From assembly GCA_913043025.1 (NCBI GenBank), contig CAJWLM010000024.1, positions 1 through 43,915 of the forward strand: a DNA stretch of 43,915 nucleotides. Reading direction: 5' to 3'. Positions 25,543-34,232 of the stretch are shown piece after piece; the first letter of the stretch is position 1; each line of letters opens with the position of its first letter. The notes beneath the pieces were generated by a model. That model saw nothing but the letters and a program-made list of their open reading frames with translations. It had not been told where the DNA came from and did no database searches. This DNA comes from an uncultured Rhodospirillaceae bacterium. Lineage in GTDB: Bacteria > Pseudomonadota > Alphaproteobacteria > UBA8366. The position numbers were made by a program, and so were the translations under genes.

Positions 25543-26967
25543 ATGACAGAACCCTACGAATTAGATGCCTGTGCCGCAAGGGATGCAATATTAAAATCAG
25601 CGCTATCTCCGGTGGAGCTCGTAAGTAGTTGTATCAGTCGAATAGAACGGGTGGATCCATCTTTAAACGCTGTTGTAGCAAATTGTTTTAATCGTGCGCT
25701 TGATGAAGCTAAAAAAGCGGAGCGTGCTGTGGGAAGTGGGGCCAAACTAGGTCCGTTGCATGGGTTGCCCATACTCATTAAGGATTTGCAAGATACCAAA
25801 GATTTGAGAACTACATATGGATCTCTGCTTTACAAAGACCATGTGCCTGAAAAGGACGAAAGCAATGTTAGCGTGCTTCGTGAAGCAGGCGCGATAATTC
25901 TTGGGAAAAGCAATACACCGGAATTCGGTGCTGGCGCCCATACCGTTAACAAAGTCTACGGTGCTACAGGTAATCCTTTTGATATTACCCGCACGTGTGG
26001 GGGTTCATCAGGCGGTTCTGCAGTGGCATTAGCGGCAAGTATGGTGCCATTGGCGAGTGGTTCAGACTCTGGGGGTAGCCTCCGTATTCCTGCTGCATAT
26101 TGTGGTGTGGTTGCTCACCGGAGTACACCTGGCATTGTCCCGACAGAGCGGCACAGCATTGGCTACACCAACTATTCTGTGCAGGGGCCTATGGCCCGAA
26201 CGGTTGCTGATACCCAGCTCATGTTATCGACATTGGCGCGGTACGATGATCGTGATCCGTTATCCACCCCGTGGGCTCGAGAAAGATTTCAAAAGTCTGT
26301 TAGCGTCGACCTATTCGATCTAAAGGTTGCGTTCTGTGATGATCTTGGTTTCGCTGAGGTAGATGATGGTTTGCGTTCAATTTTTTGGGAGCGAGTGGAA
26401 CACCTCAAGCCCTTATTCAAAAATTGGGTCGATGCTGCACCTAATTTACTCGACGTGCGTCGTTGTAATTGGGTTCTGCGCGCTGTGCATTTTTTATCCA
26501 AGCATCGTGACCGTTATGAAAATCGGCGTGATGAATTGGGGCAAAACGTAATAGACAACTATCAGGCCGGATTAAAGCTTGATGCAATGGACATAACTTG
26601 GGCGCTTCAAGAGCAAACTAATATTTTTCGTTCTATGAGTAACTTTTTTGAGGATTATGATCTACTAATTTGTCCAACTAATGCTATCCCACCATTTCCA
26701 ATAGAACAGCGTTATTGCAATCAAATAAACAATAAAAAGTTCGATAATTATGTTGAATGGATGGCTCTCACGTGGGGCTTGACTATTCCGGGTAATCCTA
26801 TCACGGACCTTCCCTGTGGCTTGGATCACACAGGAATGCCATTTGGGCTTCAAATTTGCGGCCCTCACTTCTCTGATAGTTTTGTTCTCGGTGCTGCATC
26901 GGTACTCGAGAAGTCACTATCAGAGAATGAAATTACAACCCGACCTGTCCCGGATCTTGCTTGGTAG
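25543..26967 (+). CDS. Amidase signature family protein
   Basis: A 474-residue amidase of the GatA-like signature family with a textbook triad: Lys80 in LPILIKDLQD, cis-Ser near residue 156 in CGGSSGGSAVALA, and nucleophile Ser179 in GSDSGGSLRIPA. Length is standard. It hydrolyses an amide or related bond in the cytosol; there are no gatB/gatC neighbours, so a role in tRNA amidation is unlikely. It is only distantly similar to the amidase at 22367-24040. The stop is six bases from the end of the convergent RidA gene. Together the amidases and RidA suggest use of a nitrogenous organic compound, by inference. Confidence 0.88.
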   Translation: MTEPYELDACAARDAILKSALSPVELVSSCISRIERVDPSLNAVVANCFNRALDEAKKAERAVGSGAKLGPLHGLPILIKDLQDTKDLRTTYGSLLYKDHVPEKDESNVSVLREAGAIILGKSNTPEFGAGAHTVNKVYGATGNPFDITRTCGGSSGGSAVALAASMVPLASGSDSGGSLRIPAAYCGVVAHRSTPGIVPTERHSIGYTNYSVQGPMARTVADTQLMLSTLARYDDRDPLSTPWARERFQKSVSVDLFDLKVAFCDDLGFAEVDDGLRSIFWERVEHLKPLFKNWVDAAPNLLDVRRCNWVLRAVHFLSKHRDRYENRRDELGQNVIDNYQAGLKLDAMDITWALQEQTNIFRSMSNFFEDYDLLICPTNAIPPFPIEQRYCNQINNKKFDNYVEWMALTWGLTIPGNPITDLPCGLDHTGMPFGLQICGPHFSDSFVLGAASVLEKSLSENEITTRPVPDLAW

Positions 26968-26973
26968 CAATTA

Positions 26974-27321
26974 TTACTTTGCTGCAGTCACCACAATTTC
27001 AACTAGGGTTTCAGGTGAACCAAGTCCAGTGCAAACGCAAGCACGTGTTGGATGATTTCCAGGAGATAACCATGCCTGCCAAGCCTCGTTCATCATCGGC
27101 TTTTGCGACATATCGGCCACATAAACAGTTGCCGAAAGTAATTTTGATTTATCTGTTCCGGCTTGTGCAAGATAACCATCAATTTTTTTTAAGACTTGCG
27201 CGGTCTGCTCCTTGATACCTACTGAATTATCATCCGCAGTATTCCCGGATACGTAGACAACACCATTATGTTCAACAACCTTGCTCATAATGTCGTTTTG
27301 ATCATGTCTCGTTATAGTCAT
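26974..27321 (-). CDS. RidA/YjgF/RutC family protein
   Basis: A 115-residue member of the RidA superfamily, small trimeric proteins that hydrolyse reactive enamine/imine intermediates or, in RutC, a carbamate-derived acid. VVYVSGNTADD, the LATVYVAD-like segment and the conserved Arg in NHPTRACVCTGLG are present, the Arg being the substrate-binding residue. The end lacks the usual -EIEAVA form (VEIVVTAAK instead), as in the RutC-like subgroups. It is 39 bases downstream of the GntR gene on the same strand, so it may share its transcript and control. Confidence 0.85.
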   Translation of the reverse strand: MTITRHDQNDIMSKVVEHNGVVYVSGNTADDNSVGIKEQTAQVLKKIDGYLAQAGTDKSKLLSATVYVADMSQKPMMNEAWQAWLSPGNHPTRACVCTGLGSPETLVEIVVTAAK

Positions 27322-27360
27322 GGTTTACTCCAACTTAATAAATGCGAGATATTCCCTACC

Positions 27361-28029
27361 TTAATGTGAAGTGGGACTGTCCTCAATCGCTTTGCGAACT
27401 ATTTCGCAGGTGTTCGCAAGATGTCGGCGCAGAAGATGCCCGAGTTTTTCTCCATCACGAGACTCCAAGGCAGCCAATAATTCTTCGTGTTCTTTGACCG
27501 CAGTCGACCACCGTGTTTCTGAAATATTTGCCACGTATCGTGCGCGACGGATACGAAATGCGAGTGTTTGATACATATTCATCAAAATGTCATTTCCCGC
27601 TATCTCTAGGATTTTTTCGTGAATACGTTGGTTCAAGTGGAAATAAGCAATCAGCTCTCTACGCGTAAAATGAAGAACCATTTGATAGTGTAATGCCTTT
27701 ACCTCTGCAATGTCCGGGTTTGTCGCTTTTTTAGCTGCTAGCTCTCCAGACAGAGCTTCGAGCACCCCCATGACTTCGAAAAGGTCATCAACTTCTTTCG
27801 CAGAAACTTTTGTTACGCGGGCTCCACGATTTGGAAGTAATTCTAACGTTCCCTCAGAGGCGAGTGCTCTGATCGCTTCCCTTAAAGGTGTGCGTGAAAC
27901 ACCGAATTGTTCAGTCAAAAATCGTTCAGGGACTCTTTGGCCGGGTGCTAAGGTACCGTCAAGTACCATTTCACGAATATCTCTGACAAGATTATCGTGG
28001 AGGGAACTAACATGATTATCGTTGGGCAT
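27361..28029 (-). CDS. GntR-family transcriptional regulator, FCD (FadR) subfamily
   Basis: A 222-residue repressor-type regulator. Residues about 10-75 form the winged helix-turn-helix with GQRVPERFLTEQFGVSRTPLREAIRAL split over the two helices, and residues 85-215 the all-helical FCD effector domain with the His residues expected to hold a metal (HYQMVLHF, RIHEKI). Effectors of this subfamily are usually carboxylic acids. Its ATG overlaps the TAA of the upstream FAD dehydrogenase (TAATG), so the two are coupled. The divergent promoter region upstream of that dehydrogenase holds two identical TTGTATGCAA sites that fit FCD-type operators. Confidence 0.9.
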   Translation of the reverse strand: MPNDNHVSSLHDNLVRDIREMVLDGTLAPGQRVPERFLTEQFGVSRTPLREAIRALASEGTLELLPNRGARVTKVSAKEVDDLFEVMGVLEALSGELAAKKATNPDIAEVKALHYQMVLHFTRRELIAYFHLNQRIHEKILEIAGNDILMNMYQTLAFRIRRARYVANISETRWSTAVKEHEELLAALESRDGEKLGHLLRRHLANTCEIVRKAIEDSPTSH

Positions 28030-30977
28030 TATTGCACCATCGCCTGATCCAATACCCTGACCACGTGTTGTGCTTTTTTTTGTGCTCCGTCAATTATTTG
28101 ATGTCGACAACTAGTACCATCAGCTATGATTAGAGTGGTATCTTCTGCTTCCCTTGCGGCAGGTAGTATCGACATCTCGCCCATTTTGAGTGAAAGGTCA
28201 TATGTTTCTTTTTGATAACCGAAACTTCCGGCCATACCGCAGCAACTGCCAGATACGGTGGTGATTTCGAGGTTAGGGATAAGGCTCAATACCTTCTGCA
28301 CTGAACTCATCGTGGCAAATGCTTTTTGATGGCAATGGCCATGTAGAAGTGCTTTTGAATGTGTAAGCGGTTGTAGCCGAAGTTTGAGATTCCCTGAATC
28401 AGATTCTTTTGCCAAAAATTCTTCAAATAGCATCGCATTCTCAGATATTATCTCGGTGTCTGGCCCTGGTAATAAGGCTATGTATTCATCGCGAAGCATA
28501 AATATTGAGGAAGGTTCAAGTCCGATGATTGGCACCCCACCCTCGGCAAAGGGTTTTAGTTTATTGACCATCTCTTGAATTCGCTTTTGAGCTTTTTTAA
28601 CCATGCCTGTAGCTAAGAGGGTCCGACCGTCGTCAAGTGGATGCCCATTATCTTTGCCAAGTATATGAACTCTATATCCTGCTCCTGTTAGCACCTTTAC
28701 TGCGCTTTGAAGATTTTCGGGTTCAAAGTACGAATTGAAAACATCTGCTAGAAGCACCACTCGCGGGCCATTTGAAGGGCCAACTGCATTTTTAGATACT
28801 CTAAACCAATCAGTGCGCCAACGGGGTAATTTGCGGCGAGAACTTATCCCTGTAACAGCCTCGGCTAACAATGCAGCGCCGGGTATCCAATTACGAGCAT
28901 TAAATAGCCACGGCAATTTTGCTGCATATGGTGCATATGCAGGTAGGTAAGCTATCAGTTTATCCCTTAACGTGAAGCCGTGACGGTTTTTATAATGGTG
29001 GAGGAACTCGATTTTCATTCGTGCCATATCCACCCCAGTCGGACATTCACGTTTGCAGCCTTTACAGCTTACACAAAGCGCCATTGTCTCCGCCATCTCG
29101 TCGCTTACAAGAGCGTCTTTTCCGAGTTGTCCAGATAACGCAAGTCGAAGAGTGTTAGCGCGTCCACGAGTAAGGTCTTTTTCGTCGCCAGTAGCACGAA
29201 AAGAGGGACACATTACGTTGGCATCTTTTTTCCGACACGCACCATTATTGTTACACATTTCGGTTGCGCTCGCGAAGCTGCCCCATTCCGACCAATCAAG
29301 GACAGTATCAATTGCCTTTTGCTTATAATTAGGCTTGAAGCGAAAGAGTGATCTATCATCCATCTTTGGTGAGCGCACAATTTTGCCCGGGTTTAAGAAC
29401 TGTTTAGGATCGAACATATCTTTTATGTGTTCAAAATCTTTCACAATCTGTTCACCGAACATTTTGTTGTGAAATTCAGACCGAACCAAACCGTCACCGT
29501 GCTCGCCCGAGTGAGAACCTTTGTATTCGCGAACCATCGAGAAAGCTTCTTCGGCGATTGCACGCATTTTTCTCGCCCCATCCTCTTCTTTAAGATTGAT
29601 CACTGGGCGAACATGCAAGCATCCAACGGACGCATGAGCATACCAAGTCCCTTGTGTACCATTTTTTTCGAAAACTTCGGTAAGCCGGTTAGTATACTCG
29701 GCCAAATCCTCCAATGGGACGGCGCAATCCTCTATAAAAGAAATCGGTTTGCCCTCGCCCTTCATTGACATCATAATATTTAATCCGGATTTACGTACCT
29801 CCAGTATTTCTTTTTGATGTTTCGCAGCGATGACGTCTACCACGGAGTTTGGAAACCCTAGGTCACTCATCAAAACGTCGAGCTCTTTCAAGTGCCCAAG
29901 TTGTTCACTCTCATCCTCACCTGCGAACTCAACCAAGAGCAAACTATCTGGCCTTCCCCGGACGAACTTTTCGATCGTCGGTCGAAAAATTGGAATATCC
30001 AATGCTAAATCCATCATTGTTCGGTCGACAAGTTCGACCGATGTTGGATTAAGTTTTACGATGTGTCGAGTTGTATCCATTGCCTTATGGAAAGACGGAA
30101 AGTGGCAAATGCCAAGTACCTTTCGGGATGGTTGCCGATGAAGTTTGAGTTTTATTTGAGTCGAAAAGCCGAGTGTTCCTTCGGATCCAACAAGAAGATG
30201 GGCGAGATTTACCCCTCCACCCCCCGGTCGATTTGAGGCGCCCGGCACTAGGGAGTCAATGTTATATCCACCTACTCTGCGCATGAGGCGCGGAAAACGG
30301 GCGAGAATTTCATCTGCTTCCCGATTGCCAAACTCGAGCAATTGGCGCGCTAGCTGTAGATAGGATTCAGGTAGATCGGCCTTTTCAATATCAACAGGTA
30401 ATTCGCCAAAATGATGTTTTTCGCCGTTAGCAAGAATAGCATCAATGGCGATCACGTTATCTCTCATAATACCATAACGAATAGAGCGTGAACCACAGCT
30501 ATTATTGCCAGTCATTCCACCAATGGTGGCTCGGCTAGAGGTGGAAACATCAACCATGAACATCAGACCATGCGGGTCAAGCAGCCCATTTAACTGGTCA
30601 AGCGCGATTCCGGGTTCGACTAAAATGCTTTCTGATCCCGGGTCAAATTCAACAACTTTGTTGAGGTGTTTGCTTACATCGAGGACCAACGCCTCACCGA
30701 TAGTTTGGCCGGATTGAGATGTGCCGCCGCCGCGTGGAAGAATAGGAATATCTTCCTCGCGTGCGATTTCCATTGCTGCCTCAATATCTCCTACAGTTTT
30801 AGGAACGACTACTCCGATAGGCTCTATCTGGTAATGGGAAGCATCTGTGCTGTATCGACCTCGGCTGAAGCGATCAAACAGAACTTCACCCTCTAGTGAG
30901 TTCCCAAGTCGTGCAGCTACGGAGCTATCGCCGATACGAGATTTTTCCTCAGTGACTATTTGATGTCGGAATGTCAT
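28029..30977 (-). CDS. FAD-linked oxidase with Fe-S and CCG domains (YdiJ-type D-2-hydroxyacid dehydrogenase)
   Basis: A 982-residue fusion. The N-terminal third is a PCMH-type FAD domain (ILPRGGGTSQSGQTIG, about residues 75-110; GGMTGNNSCGSRS), followed by the FAD oxidase C domain (HSGEHGDGLVRSEF, near 490), then a 4Fe-4S region (CNNNGACRK; LCVSCKGCKRECPTGVDM near 635-655) and a CCG domain with GHCHQKAF and SGSCCGMAGSFG. The length and order match E. coli YdiJ, a D-2-hydroxyglutarate dehydrogenase, and also fused D-lactate/glycolate dehydrogenases. It should pass electrons from a D-2-hydroxyacid to the quinone pool at the membrane. It is coupled to the GntR gene and divergent from the aminotransferase. 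Confidence 0.9.
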   Translation of the reverse strand: MTFRHQIVTEEKSRIGDSSVAARLGNSLEGEVLFDRFSRGRYSTDASHYQIEPIGVVVPKTVGDIEAAMEIAREEDIPILPRGGGTSQSGQTIGEALVLDVSKHLNKVVEFDPGSESILVEPGIALDQLNGLLDPHGLMFMVDVSTSSRATIGGMTGNNSCGSRSIRYGIMRDNVIAIDAILANGEKHHFGELPVDIEKADLPESYLQLARQLLEFGNREADEILARFPRLMRRVGGYNIDSLVPGASNRPGGGGVNLAHLLVGSEGTLGFSTQIKLKLHRQPSRKVLGICHFPSFHKAMDTTRHIVKLNPTSVELVDRTMMDLALDIPIFRPTIEKFVRGRPDSLLLVEFAGEDESEQLGHLKELDVLMSDLGFPNSVVDVIAAKHQKEILEVRKSGLNIMMSMKGEGKPISFIEDCAVPLEDLAEYTNRLTEVFEKNGTQGTWYAHASVGCLHVRPVINLKEEDGARKMRAIAEEAFSMVREYKGSHSGEHGDGLVRSEFHNKMFGEQIVKDFEHIKDMFDPKQFLNPGKIVRSPKMDDRSLFRFKPNYKQKAIDTVLDWSEWGSFASATEMCNNNGACRKKDANVMCPSFRATGDEKDLTRGRANTLRLALSGQLGKDALVSDEMAETMALCVSCKGCKRECPTGVDMARMKIEFLHHYKNRHGFTLRDKLIAYLPAYAPYAAKLPWLFNARNWIPGAALLAEAVTGISSRRKLPRWRTDWFRVSKNAVGPSNGPRVVLLADVFNSYFEPENLQSAVKVLTGAGYRVHILGKDNGHPLDDGRTLLATGMVKKAQKRIQEMVNKLKPFAEGGVPIIGLEPSSIFMLRDEYIALLPGPDTEIISENAMLFEEFLAKESDSGNLKLRLQPLTHSKALLHGHCHQKAFATMSSVQKVLSLIPNLEITTVSGSCCGMAGSFGYQKETYDLSLKMGEMSILPAAREAEDTTLIIADGTSCRHQIIDGAQKKAQHVVRVLDQAMVQ

Positions 30978-31028
30978 GCTTGGCTTTCCTGCATAAACTC
31001 TACTACAATAATATGGCAGAGCTTGAGA

Positions 31029-31038
31029 TTGTATGCAA
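31029..31038. promoter_or_regulatory. Candidate GntR/FCD operator, copy 1
   Basis: The near-palindrome TTGTATGCAA lies 52 bases upstream of the FAD dehydrogenase start. It is a one-mismatch inverted repeat of the kind bound by FCD-type GntR regulators, and an identical copy occurs 84 bases away. Assignment to the regulator at 27361-28029 is inferred. Confidence 0.5.
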
Positions 31039-31112
31039 AAAAAATAAAAAACGGAAACAAATATGTAAAATATTGATTTTATTGAGTATAAACTTATTAA
31101 CGATTACTTATT

Positions 31113-31122
31113 TTGTATGCAA
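31113..31122. promoter_or_regulatory. Candidate GntR/FCD operator, copy 2
   Basis: A second TTGTATGCAA, identical to the copy at 31029-31038, lies 38 bases upstream of the aminotransferase start, where it could overlap the promoter of the rightward genes. Flanking bases are also alike (T before, A-rich after). Two identical ten-base sites in one 180-base divergent promoter region are unlikely by chance. Confidence 0.5.
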
Positions 31123-31159
31123 AATGAGCGCTTGAGAAATTAATTAGGGAAAACATTAT

Positions 31160-32344
31160 ATGAGCTATCGGAGTGGTCGTCATTTTCTGCAAATTCCTGG
31201 TCCTTCAAATACACCCGAACGAATCCTAAGAGCGATCGACAGTGCAGTATTAGATCACAGGGGCCCTGACTTTGGTGTCATGGCGCGTTCGTTGTTTGAT
31301 GAATTAAAACTGATCTTCAATACAGAAGATGAGGTGCTGATTTTTCCTGCCTCCGGTACGGGAGCATGGGAGGCGGCTCTGGTTAATACGTTATCCCCCG
31401 GCGACCGCATTGTTATGTACGAGTCTGGCCATTTTGCTACATTATGGAAAGATCTCGCTAATCGTCTTGGCTTTCGTGCTGAATTTATTGATGGTGATTG
31501 GCGTAATCCTATAAACCCTTCACTGTTAGAGGATTTGCTTGTTGATGACAGCGCTGGCGAGATCAAGGCAGTTTGTATTGTACATAATGAAACTTCTACG
31601 GGAATGGTTAACAATATTGGTGCAGTACGCAGCGCTATGGATAGTTCCGGACATGATGCACTCTTGTTGGTTGATACAATATCGGGGCTGGGGTCGATAG
31701 AGTACAGCCATGATAAATGGGGGGTCGATGTTACCATTGCAGGTTCGCAGAAGGGCTTAATGATGCCGCCCGGACTTAGCTTTAATGCAATCAGTGCGAA
31801 GGCAAAGGAACTAAGTAAATATTCCAAGACAGCGAAATCCTACTGGTCTTGGGCAGAAATGCTCAAGATGAATGAGACCGGTTATTTCCCTTATACGCCT
31901 GCCACTAATCTTCTTTACGGGTTAAAGGAGGCGATCGCTATGCTTAACGAAGAAGGCTTGGAGAACGTATTTGCTCGCCATGCACGCCTTGCGGAAGCTA
32001 CAAGGCGCGCGGTACGCGCGTGGGATTTAGAAATCGTCTGTTCGGACAACGAAGCTCGCTCAAATGTGCTCACTGCTATTTACGTGCCTGATGGGCACAA
32101 TGCTGATGCACTACGCTCAGTTATTCTCGAAAATTTCAATATGTCACTTGGTAATGGACTTGGAAAAGTGGCAGGAAAAGTATTCAGAATAGGACATCTT
32201 GGAGATTTCAACGAGCTGATGCTATCGGGCACACTCTGTGGGATTGAAATGGGGTTAGGGTTATCCGGAATACCCCACAAAAAAAACGGTGTTTCTGTTG
32301 CTTTAGATTATCTCGCCCACGGCGGCAACGCCGCACCGGAGTAG
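31160..32344 (+). CDS. Class V aminotransferase, serine/alanine/aspartate-glyoxylate type
   Basis: A 394-residue PLP enzyme of fold type I. GRHFLQIPGPSNTPERIL at the start, FPASGTGAWEAAL (residues 62-74), VDTISGLGS with the PLP-binding Asp, and the Schiff-base Lys198 in AGSQKGLMMPPG mark it as a serine-glyoxylate/alanine-glyoxylate aminotransferase relative; aspartate-glyoxylate aminotransferase (BhcA) of the beta-hydroxyaspartate cycle belongs to the same group. It likely transfers an amino group onto glyoxylate. It is divergent from the D-2-hydroxyacid dehydrogenase and seven bases upstream of the enoyl-CoA-hydratase relative. No other hydroxyaspartate-cycle gene is adjacent. Confidence 0.88.
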   Translation: MSYRSGRHFLQIPGPSNTPERILRAIDSAVLDHRGPDFGVMARSLFDELKLIFNTEDEVLIFPASGTGAWEAALVNTLSPGDRIVMYESGHFATLWKDLANRLGFRAEFIDGDWRNPINPSLLEDLLVDDSAGEIKAVCIVHNETSTGMVNNIGAVRSAMDSSGHDALLLVDTISGLGSIEYSHDKWGVDVTIAGSQKGLMMPPGLSFNAISAKAKELSKYSKTAKSYWSWAEMLKMNETGYFPYTPATNLLYGLKEAIAMLNEEGLENVFARHARLAEATRRAVRAWDLEIVCSDNEARSNVLTAIYVPDGHNADALRSVILENFNMSLGNGLGKVAGKVFRIGHLGDFNELMLSGTLCGIEMGLGLSGIPHKKNGVSVALDYLAHGGNAAPE

Positions 32345-32350
32345 ATTTCC

Positions 32351-33130
32351 ATGACCAAGAAAATACTCAGTCATCAAGATGGTTGCATAGCCACGGTTGT
32401 TTTGAATAATCCAAAGAAGCTTAACGCAATTGATTTAGAGATGTGGACTAGCCTTGGTGAAACTATGGCTGACCTCTCGAAGAACACTGAGTTGAGATGC
32501 GTTGTTCTGCGTGGCGCTGGCGGAAAAGCTTTTGCGGCTGGTGCTGACATTTCACGTTTTGCCGAAGAGCGCTCTTCCCCAGCGCAAGCCGCAGAATATC
32601 ACCGCGTTATTGATATTGCTATGGATGCCATTTACGAATGCTTACACCCGACAGTTGCATTGATAGAGGGGGTTTGTGTTGGTGGTGGTCTTGAAGTGGC
32701 CGCCTGCTGTGATATGCGTATTTGCGGGAAGTCTAGCCGTTTTGGTGTTCCTATAAAAAAGCTCGGTATTACAATGCACTACGGTGAACTTGCCCGTGTC
32801 ATGCAGGTTATTGGGCCAGCCGCAGCTCGGGAGCTGCTGTTAGAGGGGCAAGTTTTCGGTGCTGAGAGGGCAAAGGAAATAGGTTTTGTTAATCGAGTTG
32901 TTGACGATCCGGCGGTTTCGGCCGAAGCATATGCAGCTGCACGTCGTGTTGCAGACGGCGCGCCAATCGCTCAACGTTTGAATAAAAAATTTATTAGCCG
33001 TCTTTGTGACCCAGAATCCATCAAGCCAGCGGAACACGAAGAGACTTATCAAACCATGGCGACTGACGATTTCAGGGAAGGAATAAATGCTTTCCTGTCC
33101 AAGCGGCGTCCTGTTTTTAAAGGTCGCTAA
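32351..33130 (+). CDS. Enoyl-CoA hydratase/isomerase (crotonase) family protein
   Basis: A 259-residue crotonase-fold protein. The oxyanion-hole segments KAFAAGADISRFAEE (about 59-73) and GVCVGGGLEVAACCDMR (107-123) are intact. In the catalytic region FGVPIKKLGITMHYGE the first of the two hydratase Glu residues (the Glu of the usual FGxPE) is Ile135, while the second region has Glu161 (ARELLLEG). A standard hydratase mechanism is thus unlikely; isomerase, decarboxylase, hydrolase or C-C lyase activity would fit a crotonase with this change. It follows the aminotransferase closely and presumably shares its promoter. Confidence 0.85.
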   Translation: MTKKILSHQDGCIATVVLNNPKKLNAIDLEMWTSLGETMADLSKNTELRCVVLRGAGGKAFAAGADISRFAEERSSPAQAAEYHRVIDIAMDAIYECLHPTVALIEGVCVGGGLEVAACCDMRICGKSSRFGVPIKKLGITMHYGELARVMQVIGPAAARELLLEGQVFGAERAKEIGFVNRVVDDPAVSAEAYAAARRVADGAPIAQRLNKKFISRLCDPESIKPAEHEETYQTMATDDFREGINAFLSKRRPVFKGR

Positions 33131-33255
33131 GGGTTGCGGGCAGCTTTATCTAGTGTTCCCATGTGAGAACAGGTAATTGCAAATTAATCGAAAAGGAATA
33201 GTCTTTGCTTTGGCTTCCTGCGGATAACTTTCTCTTAACTAGGAGATAAATAAGC

Positions 33256-34116
33256 ATGCGACTTCTAGCATATGAAAAAAATGGCAAGCCGGCTATCGGG
33301 CTTCGACGTAATGAGGACCTGGTAGATATATCTGAGGCAGCTCCGGATTTGCCTTCGGATATGTGTGAACTACTTGCGGCACCGGTTGAAGGACGCTTGC
33401 AAGATGTTTTTGATAATCCTCCGTCGCATTCTGTTCACACTCTCTCAGGAATAAAATATTTTCCACCGGTCTGGAACCCAAGCAAAATTATTTGCGTTGG
33501 GCTTAACTATGAAGATCATGCGGCGGAAACTAAACTTGAGAAACCTGATTATCCTATACTTTTTCCGCGGTTTAAATCAACGTTGGTGGCTCATGAACAG
33601 CCCCTCATCGTACCTAAGTCATCCACAGAATTTGATTATGAGGCAGAGCTGGTGGTGGTAATAGGTAAAAATGGGCGTAACATTGAAAGGGCAAAGGCAC
33701 TCGATATGGTGTCAGCATATTCGATTTTTAATGAAGGCTCGGTGCGTGACTTTCAATTTAAAAGTCCAACTTGGACATCCGGTAAAAACTTCGACGCCTC
33801 TGGAGGGTTTGGCCCTGAGTTGGTGACTATCGATGAGCTGCCGCCTGGCGCTCAGGGGCTTGGAATCCAGACCCATCTAAATGATGAGTTACTTCAAGAT
33901 GGCAATACTGCAGATATGATGTTTGATGTTTCCGAGCTGATACACGAAATTACCAAGGTCATGACGCTTGAGGCTGGTGACTTGATTGTTTCTGGCACAC
34001 CTCCTGGTGTAGGATTTGTCCGAAACCCACCAATTTTTATGACACCGGGCGACATTTGTAAAATTTCTATAGAAGGCATTGGCACCCTTAGCAACCCAAT
34101 AAGAGCTGAGGTTTGA
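33256..34116 (+). CDS. Fumarylacetoacetate hydrolase family protein
   Basis: A 286-residue FAH-superfamily protein with a short N-terminal domain and the catalytic FAH domain from about residue 75. CVGLNYEDHAAET, FPRFKSTLVAHEQPL, and EFDYEAELVVVIGK supply the metal-binding Glu residues and Asp, followed by LIVSGTPPGVGF. Such proteins hydrolyse or decarboxylate acylpyruvates, 2,4-diketo acids and oxaloacetate, often in the catabolism of sugars or aromatics. Start ATG 33256 has AGGAGAT eight bases upstream, a better site than its neighbours. It is 125 bases beyond the crotonase gene and ends 116 bases before a convergent dehydrogenase. Confidence 0.88.
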   Translation: MRLLAYEKNGKPAIGLRRNEDLVDISEAAPDLPSDMCELLAAPVEGRLQDVFDNPPSHSVHTLSGIKYFPPVWNPSKIICVGLNYEDHAAETKLEKPDYPILFPRFKSTLVAHEQPLIVPKSSTEFDYEAELVVVIGKNGRNIERAKALDMVSAYSIFNEGSVRDFQFKSPTWTSGKNFDASGGFGPELVTIDELPPGAQGLGIQTHLNDELLQDGNTADMMFDVSELIHEITKVMTLEAGDLIVSGTPPGVGFVRNPPIFMTPGDICKISIEGIGTLSNPIRAEV

Positions 34117-34232
34117 AGGCATAGGCAAAAATCAAATTTTGCGCGCTATCAGGCAATACTTGAATTAAAATCCCTAGCTTTAAAATACTAGTGTTTCTTA
34201 TCACTATCGTTCGTATAGGTGCATATCCGGTC

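Noticed and set aside
31160-32344. Idea that this is the aspartate-glyoxylate aminotransferase of a beta-hydroxyaspartate cycle, with the cyclodeaminase-family gene at 1-1088 as the iminosuccinate reductase
   Set aside because: The two genes are 30 kb apart and neither the aldolase nor the dehydratase of the cycle is in the window.
33160-33180. Possible hairpin TGTTC...GAACA in the gap between the crotonase and FAH genes
   Set aside because: Five paired bases with a mismatch and no T-tract; too weak to call.
34125-34142. Inverted repeat GCAAAA...TTTTGC after the FAH-family gene
   Set aside because: The stem is short and AT-rich and is not followed by a T-run, so it is not convincing as a terminator.
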